Notes: generated from the letters alone by a model not told the origin. A DNA stretch of 64,000 nucleotides from an uncultured Clostridia bacterium (GCA_947631455.1 CANRLH010000002.1:262817-326816); one strand, 5' to 3'; shown: positions 26,556 to 36,220, counted from the stretch's first letter. Translations and numbers: made by a program.

Positions 26556-26771
26556 ATGGAAAAAGAGAAGCTTGACCGTATTTCCGAGCTTGCAAGGCTC
26601 AGCAAAGAGAGAGAACTGAGCGACGCGGAAAAGAAAGAACAGAAGATATTGAGAGACGAATACAGAAAAGGCTTTGTAAGAAACCTTGAAAGTCAGCTTG
26701 AAAACACTAGGATCTTAAATCCGGACGGTACTATAACAAATGTTAAGGATCTGAAAAAGCGCCGAAGCTGA
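26556..26771 (+). CDS. DUF896 (YnzC-like) small cytoplasmic protein
   Basis: 71 residues, helical hairpin. RISELARLSKERELSDAEKKEQ, then LRDEYRKGFVRNLESQLEN and NPDGT reproduce the DUF896 pattern seen in Bacillus YnzC. Function is unproven; Bacillus homologues are linked to the SOS operon. Start 26556 follows GGGG at a suitable distance; ATG 26544 is an alternative. Confidence 0.88.
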   Translation: MEKEKLDRISELARLSKERELSDAEKKEQKILRDEYRKGFVRNLESQLENTRILNPDGTITNVKDLKKRRS

Positions 26772-26847
26772 TTTTGTTATTTGTCTTAAGCTTACATAGC
26801 CTAATCTTAACAAAGCGATGCTTTATGAAAGGTTAGGGTTTTTTATT

Positions 26848-27843
26848 ATGGCGGGAATGTCAAAGCAAAAGCAAAAGCTCTTGATATTAAAAGAGCTTCT
26901 TGAAACTGAGACCGATGAGAACCATTCGCTTACGGTGGCTCAGATAATAAGCAGGCTCGAGAGTATGGGCCTGAAGGCTGAAAGAAAAACCGTCTATGAC
27001 GACATTGCTACTCTTCAGGATTTCGGCGTCGATGTTGAATGTCAGAAAGACGGCCATTCAAATGCGTATTCGATCGCATCAAGAGATTTTGAGCTCGAAG
27101 AGCTTTATGTCCTGGTCGACGCTGTTTCTTCATGCAGATTTTTGACTATCAAAAAGTCAAACGAGCTTATCGACAAGATAAAGAAGCTTACCTCAAAGTA
27201 TTTGTCTGACGGGCTTAAAAGAAGCATTTACATAGAAAACAGACCCAGAAGTTCGAATGAAACCGTCTATTATAACATAAACTATATTCACAGAGCGCTG
27301 AGTGAAAAAAAGAAATTACGCTTTAAATATTTTACATATAATGATCGCTGCAAAGAGGTCTTTAAACACAACGCCGGTTTCTATACGGTCTCACCGCTGC
27401 ATCTTGTCTGGGAAAATGACAACTATTACTTTATAGCTCACAGCGCGGACGATGAGGAAAGTAATATCAAAACCTATCGTGTTGACAGAATGAAAGAGGT
27501 AAAGGTTTTGGATGAGGACATTGACAGCCTTTCTGGCGACGAGATCCAGTTCGCAAAAAGCTTAAGAGCTACTTTTTCAATGTACGGCGGAACAGAGGAG
27601 GAGGTAACTCTTTCTGTGACACCGAATGTTTTTAACGCTATTATTGACAAGTTTGGCAAGGGGGTCCATTTTTATCCCTATAAAGACGGCTGCTATACCG
27701 TTAAGCTTACGGTGAACGTGAGTCCGACCTTCTGGGGATGGCTGTTCGGTTTTGGTCAGGACGCTAAGGTTATAGCGCCGAAATCTGTTGTAAATGAGGC
27801 GAAAACTCAGATTAAAATGCTGAGCGGAAATTATGATAAGTAA
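26848..27843 (+). CDS. WYL-domain transcriptional regulator
   Basis: About 331 residues: an N-terminal winged HTH (KLLILKELLETET to YDDIATLQDFGVDVEC), a central WYL domain (RFKYFTYN, YTVSPLHLVWENDNYYFIAH, YRVDRMKEV) and a C-terminal WCX-like extension. WYL proteins sense nucleic acid or small ligands and control DNA repair, defence or metabolism. The stop overlaps the ClC channel start by 11 bp, so it may control that channel or just share its transcript. Confidence 0.87.
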   Translation: MAGMSKQKQKLLILKELLETETDENHSLTVAQIISRLESMGLKAERKTVYDDIATLQDFGVDVECQKDGHSNAYSIASRDFELEELYVLVDAVSSCRFLTIKKSNELIDKIKKLTSKYLSDGLKRSIYIENRPRSSNETVYYNINYIHRALSEKKKLRFKYFTYNDRCKEVFKHNAGFYTVSPLHLVWENDNYYFIAHSADDEESNIKTYRVDRMKEVKVLDEDIDSLSGDEIQFAKSLRATFSMYGGTEEEVTLSVTPNVFNAIIDKFGKGVHFYPYKDGCYTVKLTVNVSPTFWGWLFGFGQDAKVIAPKSVVNEAKTQIKMLSGNYDK

Positions 27844-29107
27844 GCTTAAACAGCATATTACGGGAACTTTTAATTACCGAAGCAAGCTTTTGCTTCGGTT
27901 TTTGAAATGGATAATTATAAGCCTGTTTATCGGCGCGGTCATGAGCGTTGTGGGCTTTTTCTTTAGTATAATGCTTAGCTCTGTTACCGACTTTAGACAG
28001 AGCCACACGTTTGTGATCTATTTTCTGCCGCTTGCAGGGCTGTTTATTGTTTTTTGCTACAAAACTCTTGGTTTTTATCACGACAAGGGAACAAATCTGG
28101 TTTTGCTTGCTGTAAGAAATAACGAGAAAATGACGCTTAAAACTATGCTGCTCATTTTCTCAAGCACCATTATTACTCATCTTTTCGGCGGTTCTGCCGG
28201 ACGCGAGGGCGCGGCACTTCAGATAGGCGGCTCTTTCGGCGCTTCTGTAGGAAGATTTCTGCGGCTTGATGAAAAGGATATGCGCATTATCACTATGTGC
28301 GGAATGAGTGCGGGCTTTTCATCAATATTCGGGACTCCGATAACTAGCGCCGTATTTTCTATGGAGGTAACAAGCGTCGGGATTATGCACTATTCTGCGC
28401 TTGTTCCAAGCGTGCTCTCAGCAGTTGTCGCTCACAGCCTGACCTCTTTTTACGGCGCGGGCTCAGAGGGCTTTTCTGTTACGGGGATACCGGACACCGA
28501 CATCTTAAGCATTTTAAAGGTGGTTGTTTTAGCGGCTTTATGCGCCGTTATCGCCGAGGTTTTTGTCATAACGCTTAAGGCGTTTCATCATATTTTCCAA
28601 AGAATCGCTCCTAACAAGTTTGTAAGAATTATCATAGGATCTGTCGTTCTTATCATACTTACGCTGATTGTCGGCAGCCAGACCTATAACGGAGCGGGTG
28701 TTGATGTTATCAACCGCGCGTTTTCACAAAAAACTGAGTGGCAGGTGTTTTTACTAAAGCTTCTTTTTACAGCGGTGACTCTGGGCTGCGGCTTTAAGGG
28801 CGGAGAGATCGTTCCTGCATTTTTTGTCGGCTCGGCATTCGGAAACCTTATTTCTCCGATACTGGGACTTAATTATTCTTTCGGGGCATCAGTCGGACTT
28901 ATCGGCGTTTTCTGCGGAGTTACCAACTGTCCGCTTGCTTCACTTTTTATGAGCGTGGAGCTGTTCGGCATTAAAGGGATAGTGCTTTACGCGCTGGTTT
29001 GTGCGGTGTCATATATGCTTTCAGGCTACAGGGGACTTTATAATTCGCAGAAGATCGTATATTCAAAGACAAAGACAGAGTTTATTGACAAGAGGATAAA
29101 CGAATAG
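27833..29107 (+). CDS. ClC family chloride/fluoride channel or antiporter
   Basis: 424 residues, about 10-11 membrane helices. Selectivity motifs are GGSAGREGAALQ (gating-Glu position), FGTPITSAVFSMEV and FKGGEIVPAFFVGSAFGN. The usual GREGP reads GREGA and the first motif is GGSAG rather than GSGIP, placing it in a divergent bacterial branch, perhaps a fluoride or proton-coupled transporter. No fluoride riboswitch is seen upstream because the gene overlaps the WYL regulator gene. Confidence 0.88.
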   Translation: MISKLKQHITGTFNYRSKLLLRFLKWIIISLFIGAVMSVVGFFFSIMLSSVTDFRQSHTFVIYFLPLAGLFIVFCYKTLGFYHDKGTNLVLLAVRNNEKMTLKTMLLIFSSTIITHLFGGSAGREGAALQIGGSFGASVGRFLRLDEKDMRIITMCGMSAGFSSIFGTPITSAVFSMEVTSVGIMHYSALVPSVLSAVVAHSLTSFYGAGSEGFSVTGIPDTDILSILKVVVLAALCAVIAEVFVITLKAFHHIFQRIAPNKFVRIIIGSVVLIILTLIVGSQTYNGAGVDVINRAFSQKTEWQVFLLKLLFTAVTLGCGFKGGEIVPAFFVGSAFGNLISPILGLNYSFGASVGLIGVFCGVTNCPLASLFMSVELFGIKGIVLYALVCAVSYMLSGYRGLYNSQKIVYSKTKTEFIDKRINE

Positions 29108-29113
29108 GTTTTC

Positions 29114-29146
29114 GGGGAACTGCAAGCGAGCGGTTCCTCTTTTGCT
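29114..29146 (+). terminator. Probable terminator after the ClC gene
   Basis: GGGGAAC and GTTCCTC form a stem with one G-U pair and an inner GC-rich part, followed by TTTTGC. Confidence 0.55.
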
Positions 29147-29162
29147 TTGTTGGTATTTTCTC

Positions 29163-29191
29163 TTGAAAATATAGGAAAACAGTGGTAATAT
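29163..29191 (+). promoter_or_regulatory. Promoter of the sirtuin-ruvX operon
   Basis: TTGAAA at 29163-29168, a 17-bp spacer, TAATAT at 29186-29191. Confidence 0.65.
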
Positions 29192-29209
29192 ATATTACGG
29201 GGTGGTATT

Positions 29210-29950
29210 ATGACTGACATTCAAAGGCTTAATAAAATGATAAACGAATCAAAGAGTATAGTTTTTTTCGGCGGTGCAGGAGTATCTACCGAAAGCGGTG
29301 TGCCCGATTTCAGAAGCGCCGACGGACTATATAACCAAAAGTACGATTATCCCCCTGAGACAATGCTCTCACACACTTTTTTTGTAAGACATCCGGAGGA
29401 GTTTTTCAAATTCTATAAAGACAAGATGCTTATTGACGGTGTTGAGCCTAATGCTGCTCACTATAAGCTCGCAGAGCTCGAACAGGCGGGTAAACTATCG
29501 GCTGTTATAACCCAGAACATCGACGGGCTGCACCAGAAAGCCGGAAGCAAAAACGTATTTGAGCTGCACGGCTCTGTTTATAGAAATTACTGTGAGATAT
29601 GCAAAGAGCCGCACAGTATGGAGTTTGTTAAAAACAGCGACGGTGTGCCGAAATGTAAAAGGTGCGGCGGCGTGGTCAAGCCGGATGTTGTGCTTTATGA
29701 GGAGGGTCTTGACGATAAAACGGTATCAGGTGCCGTAAACGCAATTATGCAGGCGGATATGCTTATTATCGGCGGTACCAGCCTTGCGGTTTATCCGGCG
29801 GCAGGACTGGTTACATATTTTAACGGAAGGTATCTGGTGCTTATAAACAAAGACCAGACCCAAATGGATTTAAACTGTGATCTCGCGATCAGAGGGAAAA
29901 TAGGCGAGGTAATGTCAAAAATTCATCTTGATGGAGAGGACAATATATGA
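29210..29950 (+). CDS. cobB: NAD-dependent protein deacylase (sirtuin)
   Basis: 246 residues, complete. NAD-binding [15 protein letters not shown], catalytic [12 protein letters not shown] and HGSV, and a zinc site (CEICKEP and CKRCGG) are present. It removes acyl groups from lysine while consuming NAD. Like many Firmicute sirtuins it is co-transcribed with unrelated housekeeping genes; its stop overlaps the ruvX start by 4 bp. Confidence 0.95.
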   Translation: MTDIQRLNKMINESKSIVFFGGAGVSTESGVPDFRSADGLYNQKYDYPPETMLSHTFFVRHPEEFFKFYKDKMLIDGVEPNAAHYKLAELEQAGKLSAVITQNIDGLHQKAGSKNVFELHGSVYRNYCEICKEPHSMEFVKNSDGVPKCKRCGGVVKPDVVLYEEGLDDKTVSGAVNAIMQADMLIIGGTSLAVYPAAGLVTYFNGRYLVLINKDQTQMDLNCDLAIRGKIGEVMSKIHLDGEDNI

Positions 29951-30378
29951 AAATAATGGCGGTGGACTACGGCGATGCGAGAACCGGAATAGCGGTATGT
30001 GACAGGACGGAGTTCCTGGCGTCGCCGGTCGGGACGATAGAGGAAAGGCACTTTGAGACGCTTGTACTTAAGGTCGCACACATTGCCGCAGAGTATGAGG
30101 TCAAAGAGATAGTCGTCGGGCTTCCTTTGAATATGAACGGGAGCTTTGGCCCGAGGGCTCAGGCTTGTAAAGAATTTGCCGACGCTTTGAATCAGGCTAC
30201 TGATATCCCAGTGAATATGTGGGACGAGCGCTCAACGACTGTTTCGGCGCATGGTATCTTAAATGAGGCCAATGTACGAGGTAAAAAGCGCAAGGCTGTT
30301 GTTGATTCTGTTGCGGCTACGATAATCCTTGAAAGCTATCTTGAATTCAGACGAAAGAAAAAGGAAAGGGGAGAGTAA
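29947..30378 (+). CDS. ruvX: Putative pre-16S rRNA nuclease / Holliday junction resolvase YqgF
   Basis: 143 residues with the RNase H-like acidic residues: MAVDYGDARTGIA at the N-terminus, VVGLPLNMNGS, WDERSTT and the C-terminal DSVAAT. In E. coli YqgF matures the 16S rRNA 5' end. It overlaps the sirtuin gene and is 3 bp before the endonuclease IV gene. Confidence 0.93.
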   Translation: MKIMAVDYGDARTGIAVCDRTEFLASPVGTIEERHFETLVLKVAHIAAEYEVKEIVVGLPLNMNGSFGPRAQACKEFADALNQATDIPVNMWDERSTTVSAHGILNEANVRGKKRKAVVDSVAATIILESYLEFRRKKKERGE

Positions 30379-30381
30379 ATT

Positions 30382-31239
30382 ATGCCGGCTATGTTCGGGC
30401 CTGCGGGCAACAGCGAAAGCTTTTTTCAAAAATACAAATCTTCTACCGACGCTCCTGCTTTTTTAAAGGAGATGGGACTTGATTCATACGAATATCAGTG
30501 CGGCAGGGGCGTTAAAATCACTGATAAAACTGCCAAGACGCTTTTTGAAAACGCCCAAAAGTGCGGCATTTCGCTTTCTTTGCACGCGCCATACTTTATA
30601 TCTCTATCAAGTGTTGAGCCTGATAAGCGCGACAACAGCATAAACTATATACTTCAAAGCTGTGACGCCGCAAGGAGAATAGGCGCTGAAAGAATAGTGA
30701 TTCACTCCGGCTCTTGCGCTAAAATCTCAAGGCAGGAGGCACTTGAACTTGCAGAGGATACCATTTTAAGAGCTAGGAAGATGGCTGTTGAGAACGGTTT
30801 TGACGATATAGTGTTTTGCATTGAAACAATGGGAAAGGTGAATCAGCTGGGCACTTTAGACGAGGTGCTTAAGCTTTGCAGTCTCGACGATACCTTTTTG
30901 CCGTGCGTTGATTTCGGGCATCTTAATGCAAGAGATTTCGGCGCAATAAAGGGCATGGAAGAGTATGAGGACATTTTAAACAGAATGGAAAACAAGCTTG
31001 GAGCAGACCGGCTTAAAATATTTCACAGCCATTTTTCAAAGATAATGTATACCGTTCCGGGCGGCGAGAAAAAGCATCTTACATTTGATGACGCACAGGG
31101 CTTCGGTCCCGACTATGAGCCGCTAATGGAGCTTGTTTATAAAAAGAATCTTTCACCTGTTTTTATCTGTGAGAGCGCCGGAACTCAGGCTGAGGACGCA
31201 CTGAAGATGAAAAAGTGCTATCTTTCTTACGGTGACTGA
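30382..31239 (+). CDS. nfo: Endonuclease IV (apurinic/apyrimidinic endonuclease)
   Basis: 285 residues, TIM barrel of the AP endonuclease 2 family. Metal ligands are visible in SLHAPYFISL, VIHSGS, CIETMGK, CVDFGHLNARDFG, KIFHSHFSK and FICESAG. It cleaves the DNA backbone at abasic sites in base excision repair. Third gene of the sirtuin-ruvX-nfo operon, with an SD (GGGGAG). Confidence 0.92.
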   Translation: MPAMFGPAGNSESFFQKYKSSTDAPAFLKEMGLDSYEYQCGRGVKITDKTAKTLFENAQKCGISLSLHAPYFISLSSVEPDKRDNSINYILQSCDAARRIGAERIVIHSGSCAKISRQEALELAEDTILRARKMAVENGFDDIVFCIETMGKVNQLGTLDEVLKLCSLDDTFLPCVDFGHLNARDFGAIKGMEEYEDILNRMENKLGADRLKIFHSHFSKIMYTVPGGEKKHLTFDDAQGFGPDYEPLMELVYKKNLSPVFICESAGTQAEDALKMKKCYLSYGD

Positions 31240-31388
31240 TGTGAGTATGTACGCAGTTGTGATTTATTTTGACATATTAAGCGAAAACACATTACTGACT
31301 AGCGATACTTAAGAGACATAAGCAATACTTTCGGCGGCAAAAGAGATGTATTTGCAAAAAAAATTTTTGTTTTAAACAGGAGCTATTT

Positions 31389-31835
31389 ATGAATAATGTA
31401 CTTGTTATACATGGACCCAATCTGAATCTTTTGGGAGAGCGGGAACCGGGAATTTACGGAAACGACGATTTTGATAGTATAAACAATGAGATCATCAGCC
31501 AAGCTAAACATAAGGGCATTTTAAAATGCGAGATCTTTCAGTCCAACCACGAGGGCGCCATTATCGACAAGCTGCACGACGCAAGAAAGAACTTTGACGG
31601 GATCGTTTTAAACGCGGGCGCATATACTCATTACAGCTACGCTATAAGGGATGCGATTGCGGCGATAAAAATTCCCGTGGTGGAGGTCCACTTAAGCGAT
31701 ATTCATGCGCGCGAGGGCTTTCGGGCGGTAAGTGTTATCAAGGATGTCTGCATAGCGCAGATATCGGGCTACGGAAAGAATAGCTATTTTATGGGGCTTG
31801 ACGCGCTAATAGAATATGAGGAGAGTAAAAATTGA
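31389..31835 (+). CDS. aroQ: 3-dehydroquinate dehydratase, type II
   Basis: 148 residues. NVLVIHGPNLNLLGEREPGIYG includes the catalytic Tyr region; FQSNHEGAIID, LNAGAYTHYSYAIRDA and VEVHLSDIHAREGFR complete the active site. It dehydrates 3-dehydroquinate in the shikimate pathway. The stop overlaps the TTG start of the peptidase gene. The 150 bp upstream hold no clear promoter I would defend. Confidence 0.95.
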   Translation: MNNVLVIHGPNLNLLGEREPGIYGNDDFDSINNEIISQAKHKGILKCEIFQSNHEGAIIDKLHDARKNFDGIVLNAGAYTHYSYAIRDAIAAIKIPVVEVHLSDIHAREGFRAVSVIKDVCIAQISGYGKNSYFMGLDALIEYEESKN

Positions 31836-32896
31836 ACGGTATCATAAGGCTTCAGGAGTCACTGAACGAGGGCGAATGCGCTCTGTTTACCGATGAGGTG
31901 AACAGAAGATACTTTACAAAGATGAAGTCGTCCGCCGGAGCGGTAATAATTTTTAAGCAGGCGGCTTACCTGATAATTGATTTCAGATATTACGAAAAAG
32001 CGAAAAAACAGGTGACCGACTGTGAGGTCATTGAGCAAAACAGGCTTTATCACCAGATAAATGAGCTAATAAAAAAACACGGTGCAGGCAGGGTGTTGGT
32101 TGATGAAAGCTCTGTAACGCTCTCTGAGTTTTTCTCGCTTAAGGAAAATCTTAAGGCCGGAGTCGTTCAAAAAAGCGGGCTTTGCAAAACGGTCTGCGCG
32201 CTTCGTGAAGTAAAGAGTGAGGACGAAAAGGAAAAAATCATTAAAGCTCAGAGGATCGCTGAGAGAGCTTATAATGAGCTTTTGAATTTCATAAGCTTAG
32301 GAAAAAGCGAAAGAGAGATCGCTCTTGAGCTCAACAGGCTTATGTTTTGCTTCGGTGCGGAGGACATATCGTTTGAGACCATTGCGCTTGGCGGGAAAAA
32401 TACTTCGGTTCCTCATGGAACGCCTGGCGAGTATAAGCTTAAGTCGGGCGATCTTTTGTTGCTTGACTTCGGTGCGGTTTATGACGGCTATCACAGCGAT
32501 ATGACGAGGACGCTTGCAGTCGGCGAGATAGATGATAAAAAAGCGACTGCTTATAACACCGTTTTGTCTGCGCAATCAGCGGCTATCGATAAGATAAGAA
32601 GCTCTGTCAAATGCTCTGATATCGACAAGGCGGCGAGAGATATTATTGATGGCGCAGGGTTTGAAGGACGTTTCGGTCACTCGTTCGGACACGGAGTGGG
32701 TCTTGAAATCCATGAGTCTCCAAACGTATCTCAAAACAACGAAACACGCCTTAAAAGCGGTATGGTAATAACCGCAGAACCGGGAGTTTATTTTGAGGAC
32801 GAGTTCGGTATTCGCATTGAGGATTTCGGTATGGTGACTGAGTCCGGCTTTGATAATTTTACGAATACAGATAAAAATTTGACAATAATCAAATAA
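31832..32896 (+). CDS. M24 family Xaa-Pro aminopeptidase/dipeptidase
   Basis: 354 residues: an N-terminal creatinase-like domain (1-125) and the pita-bread catalytic domain with metal ligands in LLDFGAVYDGYHSDMTRT, GHSFGHGVGLEIHE, ITAEPGVYF and GIRIED. It releases N-terminal residues next to proline. It starts at TTG overlapping the aroQ stop. The order aroQ-pepP-efp is common in Clostridia. Confidence 0.93.
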   Translation: MNGIIRLQESLNEGECALFTDEVNRRYFTKMKSSAGAVIIFKQAAYLIIDFRYYEKAKKQVTDCEVIEQNRLYHQINELIKKHGAGRVLVDESSVTLSEFFSLKENLKAGVVQKSGLCKTVCALREVKSEDEKEKIIKAQRIAERAYNELLNFISLGKSEREIALELNRLMFCFGAEDISFETIALGGKNTSVPHGTPGEYKLKSGDLLLLDFGAVYDGYHSDMTRTLAVGEIDDKKATAYNTVLSAQSAAIDKIRSSVKCSDIDKAARDIIDGAGFEGRFGHSFGHGVGLEIHESPNVSQNNETRLKSGMVITAEPGVYFEDEFGIRIEDFGMVTESGFDNFTNTDKNLTIIK

Positions 32897-32911
32897 TTTT
32901 TTAAAAAGCAC

Positions 32912-32940
32912 TTGAAATATTTATTGATTTATAGTAAAAT
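32912..32940 (+). promoter_or_regulatory. Promoter of efp
   Basis: TTGAAA at 32912-32917, a 17-bp spacer, TAAAAT at 32935-32940. Confidence 0.65.
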
Positions 32941-32993
32941 TAAAAAGGCATGAATTATTACACAGACATTTAATTTTTTGGAGGTATATACTT

Positions 32994-33551
32994 ATGGTAA
33001 CTGCCGGTGATTTCAGAAACGGTATGACTTTTGAAGAGGACGGAAATGTAATGCAGATAATTGAGTTTCAGCACGTTAAACCGGGAAAGGGCGCTGCTTT
33101 CGTAAGAGCGAAGGTGAGAAACGTAATTTCCGGTTCTGTTGTTGAAAAAACATATAATCCGTCTGCAAAGTTCCCGACAGCTTTTGTTGAGAGAAAGGAT
33201 ATGGAGTATTCTTATACTGACGGCGATCTTTACTACTTTATGGATCCCGAGACGTACGAGCAGGTTCCGATAAGCCCTTCTGAGCTTGACGACAACTTCA
33301 AGTTCGTTAAAGAGCAGATGATATGCAAGGTGCTTTCATATAAGGGAAAGGTTTTCGGCGTTGAGCCTCCGAACTTTGTTGAGCTGGAGGTTACTCAGAC
33401 TGATCCGGGATTTAAGGGCGATACTGCTACGAATGCTACTAAGCCTGCTGTTTTGGAGACGGGCGCTGAGATAAAGGTTCCGCTCTTTATTGAAGAGGGC
33501 GATCGCATCAGGATCGATACAAGAACAGGCGAGTATATGGAAAGAGCGTAA
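32994..33551 (+). CDS. efp: Translation elongation factor P
   Basis: 185 residues, three beta-barrel domains: KOW-like domain ([20 protein letters not shown]), central OB and C-terminal OB ending [14 protein letters not shown]. The loop tip [10 protein letters not shown] carries the Lys normally modified or used to rescue ribosomes stalled on polyproline. Strong GGAGG SD. No modifying enzyme is next to it. Confidence 0.97.
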   Translation: MVTAGDFRNGMTFEEDGNVMQIIEFQHVKPGKGAAFVRAKVRNVISGSVVEKTYNPSAKFPTAFVERKDMEYSYTDGDLYYFMDPETYEQVPISPSELDDNFKFVKEQMICKVLSYKGKVFGVEPPNFVELEVTQTDPGFKGDTATNATKPAVLETGAEIKVPLFIEEGDRIRIDTRTGEYMERA

Positions 33552-33583
33552 GCTAAGGAGCGCAGCTAAGCGTATCTTTCTGC

Positions 33584-33613
33584 TTGTCATGTAATTAAAC
33601 CCTAACTTAATAT
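33584..33613 (+). promoter_or_regulatory. Possible promoter of the FMN riboswitch-ribU transcript
   Basis: TTGTCA at 33584-33589, 18-bp spacer, TAATAT at 33608-33613. Confidence 0.45.
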
Positions 33614-33615
33614 TT

Positions 33616-33733
33616 TTGTTTCAGGGCGTGGTGAAAGTCCACACCGGTGGTTATAGTCCACGAGCAGGTCGATAATACTTGCCGATTTGGTGAAATTCCA
33701 AAACCGACGGTACAGTCCGGATGGGAGAAACAA
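33616..33733 (+). promoter_or_regulatory. FMN riboswitch (RFN element)
   Basis: P1 is TTGTTTC at 33616-33622 paired with GAAACAA at 33727-33733. Between them the conserved RFN blocks are recognisable: GGGCGTGGTGAAAGTCCAC, ACCGGTGGTTATAGTCCACG, GCCGATTTGGTGAAATTCC and ACCGACGGTACAGTCCGGAT then GGGAGA. FMN binding represses the downstream gene, here ribU, through the terminator at 33794. A short frame across it (33647-33862) is not coding. Confidence 0.96.
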
Positions 33734-33793
33734 CATTGCACAGTTTGGATATTGTTTTATTCTGATTGTGTTCGGTGCATTTTTATGCAGGTT

Positions 33794-33826
33794 ACGTCTC
33801 TGAGTTTTACTCGGAGACGTTTTTAT
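33794..33826 (+). terminator. Riboswitch-controlled terminator before ribU
   Basis: An 11-bp stem ACGTCTCTGAG/CTCGGAGACGT (33794-33804 and 33810-33820) is followed by TTTTTATTT. It lies between the FMN aptamer and the ribU start, the normal expression platform. Confidence 0.88.
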
Positions 33827-33887
33827 TTGCTGTTTCTTTCAATGAATACTTTAATTTGTTAAACAGTATTGAATTGGAGGATTTGTT

Positions 33888-34493
33888 ATGTCAAATGTAA
33901 AAGTGTCAAATACAAGGAGACTTGTTGTCATTGCAATGCTAAGTGCAATTGCAATAGTCGTGTATTATTTGGATTTTAACGTACCGCTTATGCCGGCGTT
34001 CATAAAGCTCGATTTATCAAACGTAATATCTTTGATCGCGGCATTTGCTTTAGGTCCGGCTTCAGGCGTTTCAGTATGTCTTATAAAAAACCTGGTGCAT
34101 CTTATTATTAAGGGATTGAGCACTACATACGGTATAGGAGATATCTTTGATTTTGTAACAAGCGCCGTTTTCGCACTTGTTGCGGGACTTATTTACCTGA
34201 GAATGAAGAATAAAAAAGGCGCTGTTTTAAGCTGCTTTGCCGCAACCTTAGCATACACTTTAATAAGCTTTCCGCTTAATTTATATATAGTATATCCGAT
34301 TTATGCTGTTGCTTTCGGCGGAATGGATGCGATCATTGGAATGTATAAGGAGATTTTGCCCGGCGTAGACAGTCTGTTCGGTGCGTTGGTGATTTTTAAT
34401 CTGCCGTTTACGCTTATAAAGGGAATACTCTGTTCGGCTGTGACAATTATTATTTATAAGCCTCTTTCACCTGTTATCAAGGGACGAAAGTAG
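33888..34493 (+). CDS. ribU: Riboflavin ECF transporter substrate-binding subunit
   Basis: 201 residues, about six helices, ECF S-component. The N-terminal RRLVVIAMLSAIAIVVYYLD is the AxxxA helix that contacts EcfT; FIKLDLSNVISLIAAFALGP and the following LIKNLVH block are typical of RibU. Control by an FMN riboswitch independently supports riboflavin as the substrate. The shared ECF module (EcfA, EcfT) is not in the window. Confidence 0.95.
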   Translation: MSNVKVSNTRRLVVIAMLSAIAIVVYYLDFNVPLMPAFIKLDLSNVISLIAAFALGPASGVSVCLIKNLVHLIIKGLSTTYGIGDIFDFVTSAVFALVAGLIYLRMKNKKGAVLSCFAATLAYTLISFPLNLYIVYPIYAVAFGGMDAIIGMYKEILPGVDSLFGALVIFNLPFTLIKGILCSAVTIIIYKPLSPVIKGRK

Positions 34494-34518
34494 TATATAT
34501 CTTGCGCTCCAAATAAAA

Positions 34519-34556
34519 AGCACTTCAGGCTATTAAATCCTGAAGTGCTCTTTTAC
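34519..34556. terminator. Bidirectional terminator between ribU and metK
   Basis: A perfect 11-bp stem AGCACTTCAGG/CCTGAAGTGCT (34519-34529 and 34539-34549), T-rich on both sides. Confidence 0.88.
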
Positions 34557-34576
34557 ATTTTCGTTAGTGAATAAAG

Positions 34577-35761
34577 TTATTTTCTTAAAGCAGCTCTTAA
34601 TTCTTCCGCCTTATCTGTCTGTTCCCACTTAACGCCAAGATCCTCTCTGCCCATATGCCCGTATGCCGCAAGCGGTCTGTACTGAGGCTTCCTTAAATCA
34701 AGCGTTTCTATGATCGCAGATGGGCGAAGGTCAAAAACCTCTCTTACTGCATTGGCTATTTTGCTGCTTTCTTCTGTTGAAGTGCCAAAGGTGTTTATAT
34801 CGACCATTACTGAAACGGGAGACGCGACCCCTATCGCATAAGCAAGCTGTACCTCGCATTTTCTTGCAAGAGACGCGGCAACGATATTCTTTGCAACATA
34901 TCTTGCCATGTATGCAGCAGAGCGGTCTACCTTTGTTGGGTCTTTTCCGGAAAATGCTCCGCCTCCGTGACGGCCCATTCCGCCGTAGGTGTCAACTATT
35001 ATCTTTCGTCCGGTAAGTCCGGAGTCACCCATGGGACCGCCAACAACAAATCTGCCTGTCGGGTTTACGAAGTAGTTTGTATTTTTGTCAAGGAACTTAT
35101 CGGGAATGATATCCTTGATAACGTACTTTAAAATATCCTCTCTGATTTTTGAAAGAGACACATCCTCTGAGTGCTGAGCGGAAATGACTACTGTGTCTAC
35201 ACGCACGGGCCTGCCGGACGCGTCATACTCAACGCTCACCTGACTTTTTCCATCGGGACGAAGATACGGCAAGACGTCTGTCTTTCTGACCTGCGTAAGA
35301 CGCTTTGCAAGCTTGTGTGCAAGGCTTATCGGAAGAGGCATAAGCTCTGGCGTTTCATCACAGGCGTAGCCGAACATCATTCCCTGATCTCCTGCACCTA
35401 TGTCGTTTAAGTCATTGTCTCTTCCCTCATAGGCGTTGTCAACACCCATAGCTATATCCGGCGACTGCTTGTCTATTGTTGTGAAAACTGCACAGGTATT
35501 TGCATTAAAGCCGAAGCTGTCATCGGTATATCCGATCTCCGCCACTGTTTTTCGAACAACTGCCGGTATGTCTATCTGAGCTTTGGTGGAGATCTCACCC
35601 ATACACATAATCATTCCGGTAGTTGCAACCGTTTCGCAGGCGACCCGCGAATATGGGTCTCTCCTTAACAGCTCATCAAGCACCGCATCTGACACCGCGT
35701 CACAAATTTTATCGGGATGTCCCTCTGTCACTGACTCTGATGTGAAAATATATTTTGACAT
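34577..35761 (-). CDS. metK: S-adenosylmethionine synthetase
   Basis: 394 residues, full length. It makes SAM from methionine and ATP. Signature blocks [41 protein letters not shown] and [16 protein letters not shown] are present. Transcribed alone on the minus strand and controlled by the SAM-I riboswitch in its leader. Confidence 0.98.
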   Translation of the reverse strand: MSKYIFTSESVTEGHPDKICDAVSDAVLDELLRRDPYSRVACETVATTGMIMCMGEISTKAQIDIPAVVRKTVAEIGYTDDSFGFNANTCAVFTTIDKQSPDIAMGVDNAYEGRDNDLNDIGAGDQGMMFGYACDETPELMPLPISLAHKLAKRLTQVRKTDVLPYLRPDGKSQVSVEYDASGRPVRVDTVVISAQHSEDVSLSKIREDILKYVIKDIIPDKFLDKNTNYFVNPTGRFVVGGPMGDSGLTGRKIIVDTYGGMGRHGGGAFSGKDPTKVDRSAAYMARYVAKNIVAASLARKCEVQLAYAIGVASPVSVMVDINTFGTSTEESSKIANAVREVFDLRPSAIIETLDLRKPQYRPLAAYGHMGREDLGVKWEQTDKAEELRAALRK

Positions 35762-35789
35762 TTTTACATTCTCCTTTTTACTAAAGCAA

Positions 35790-35824
35790 GCAAAATCGGC
35801 ATTTCCCGCAAAGAGAAATGCCGA
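35790..35824 (-). terminator. SAM riboswitch terminator
   Basis: On the minus strand, a perfect 9-bp stem CGGCATTTC/GAAATGCCG (35815-35823 with 35797-35805) is followed by ATTTTG, between the aptamer and metK. Confidence 0.85.
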
Positions 35825-35843
35825 AAAATTTCAGTATGAGACC

Positions 35844-35937
35844 TCATCTTTCGGAAAATTCCGCAGGATTTAGCACCTTATAATAAATAGGTTGCCGGGC
35901 TTCAAAGGACCTGATTCCTCCACCGCTCGTGATAAGG
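35844..35937 (-). promoter_or_regulatory. SAM-I riboswitch (S-box) in the metK leader
   Basis: Read on the minus strand: CTTATCACGAGCGGTGGAGG, then AGGTCCTTTGAAGCCCGGCA, CAACC, AAGGTGCTAAATCCTGCGG and AAAGATGAGG, the conserved S-box blocks in order, with P1 at both ends. SAM binding favours the terminator at 35790-35824. Upstream, a hairpin with a repeated GGTTGCCGG sits between promoter and aptamer. Confidence 0.96.
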
Positions 35938-35965
35938 TTGCCGGTAATTTCCGGCGACATTTTAT

Positions 35966-35994
35966 ATAATAGCATATAAGCATAAGCTTGTCAA
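35966..35994 (-). promoter_or_regulatory. Promoter of metK
   Basis: On the minus strand, TTGACA (35989-35994), a 17-bp spacer, TATTAT (35966-35971). Confidence 0.8.
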
Positions 35995-36045
35995 TACAAA
36001 ATAATACAAATAATTTACCGCGTAATAAAAAATTGCGGTTTTTGG

Positions 36046-36074
36046 TTGACAACTAAATGTTTTTAGTGTATAAT
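36046..36074 (+). promoter_or_regulatory. Perfect sigma-A promoter of tRNA-Thr
   Basis: TTGACA at 36046-36051, a 17-bp spacer, TATAAT at 36069-36074, 16 bp before the tRNA. Confidence 0.85.
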
Positions 36075-36090
36075 ATTTAACTGTAAGTTT

Positions 36091-36166
<76 letters not shown>

Positions 36167-36177
36167 GCGTATTCCGG

Positions 36178-36220
36178 TCGGAAACAATGCATTTGTGCGG
36201 TTTCCGGCTTTTTTTATTTA
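36178..36220 (+). terminator. Terminator of tRNA-Thr
   Basis: GTCGGAAAC pairs with GTTTCCGGC (one G-U), followed by TTTTTTATTT. Confidence 0.8.

Noticed and set aside
33647..33862. 71-codon frame over the FMN riboswitch
   Set aside because: The bases are fully explained by the conserved aptamer and terminator.
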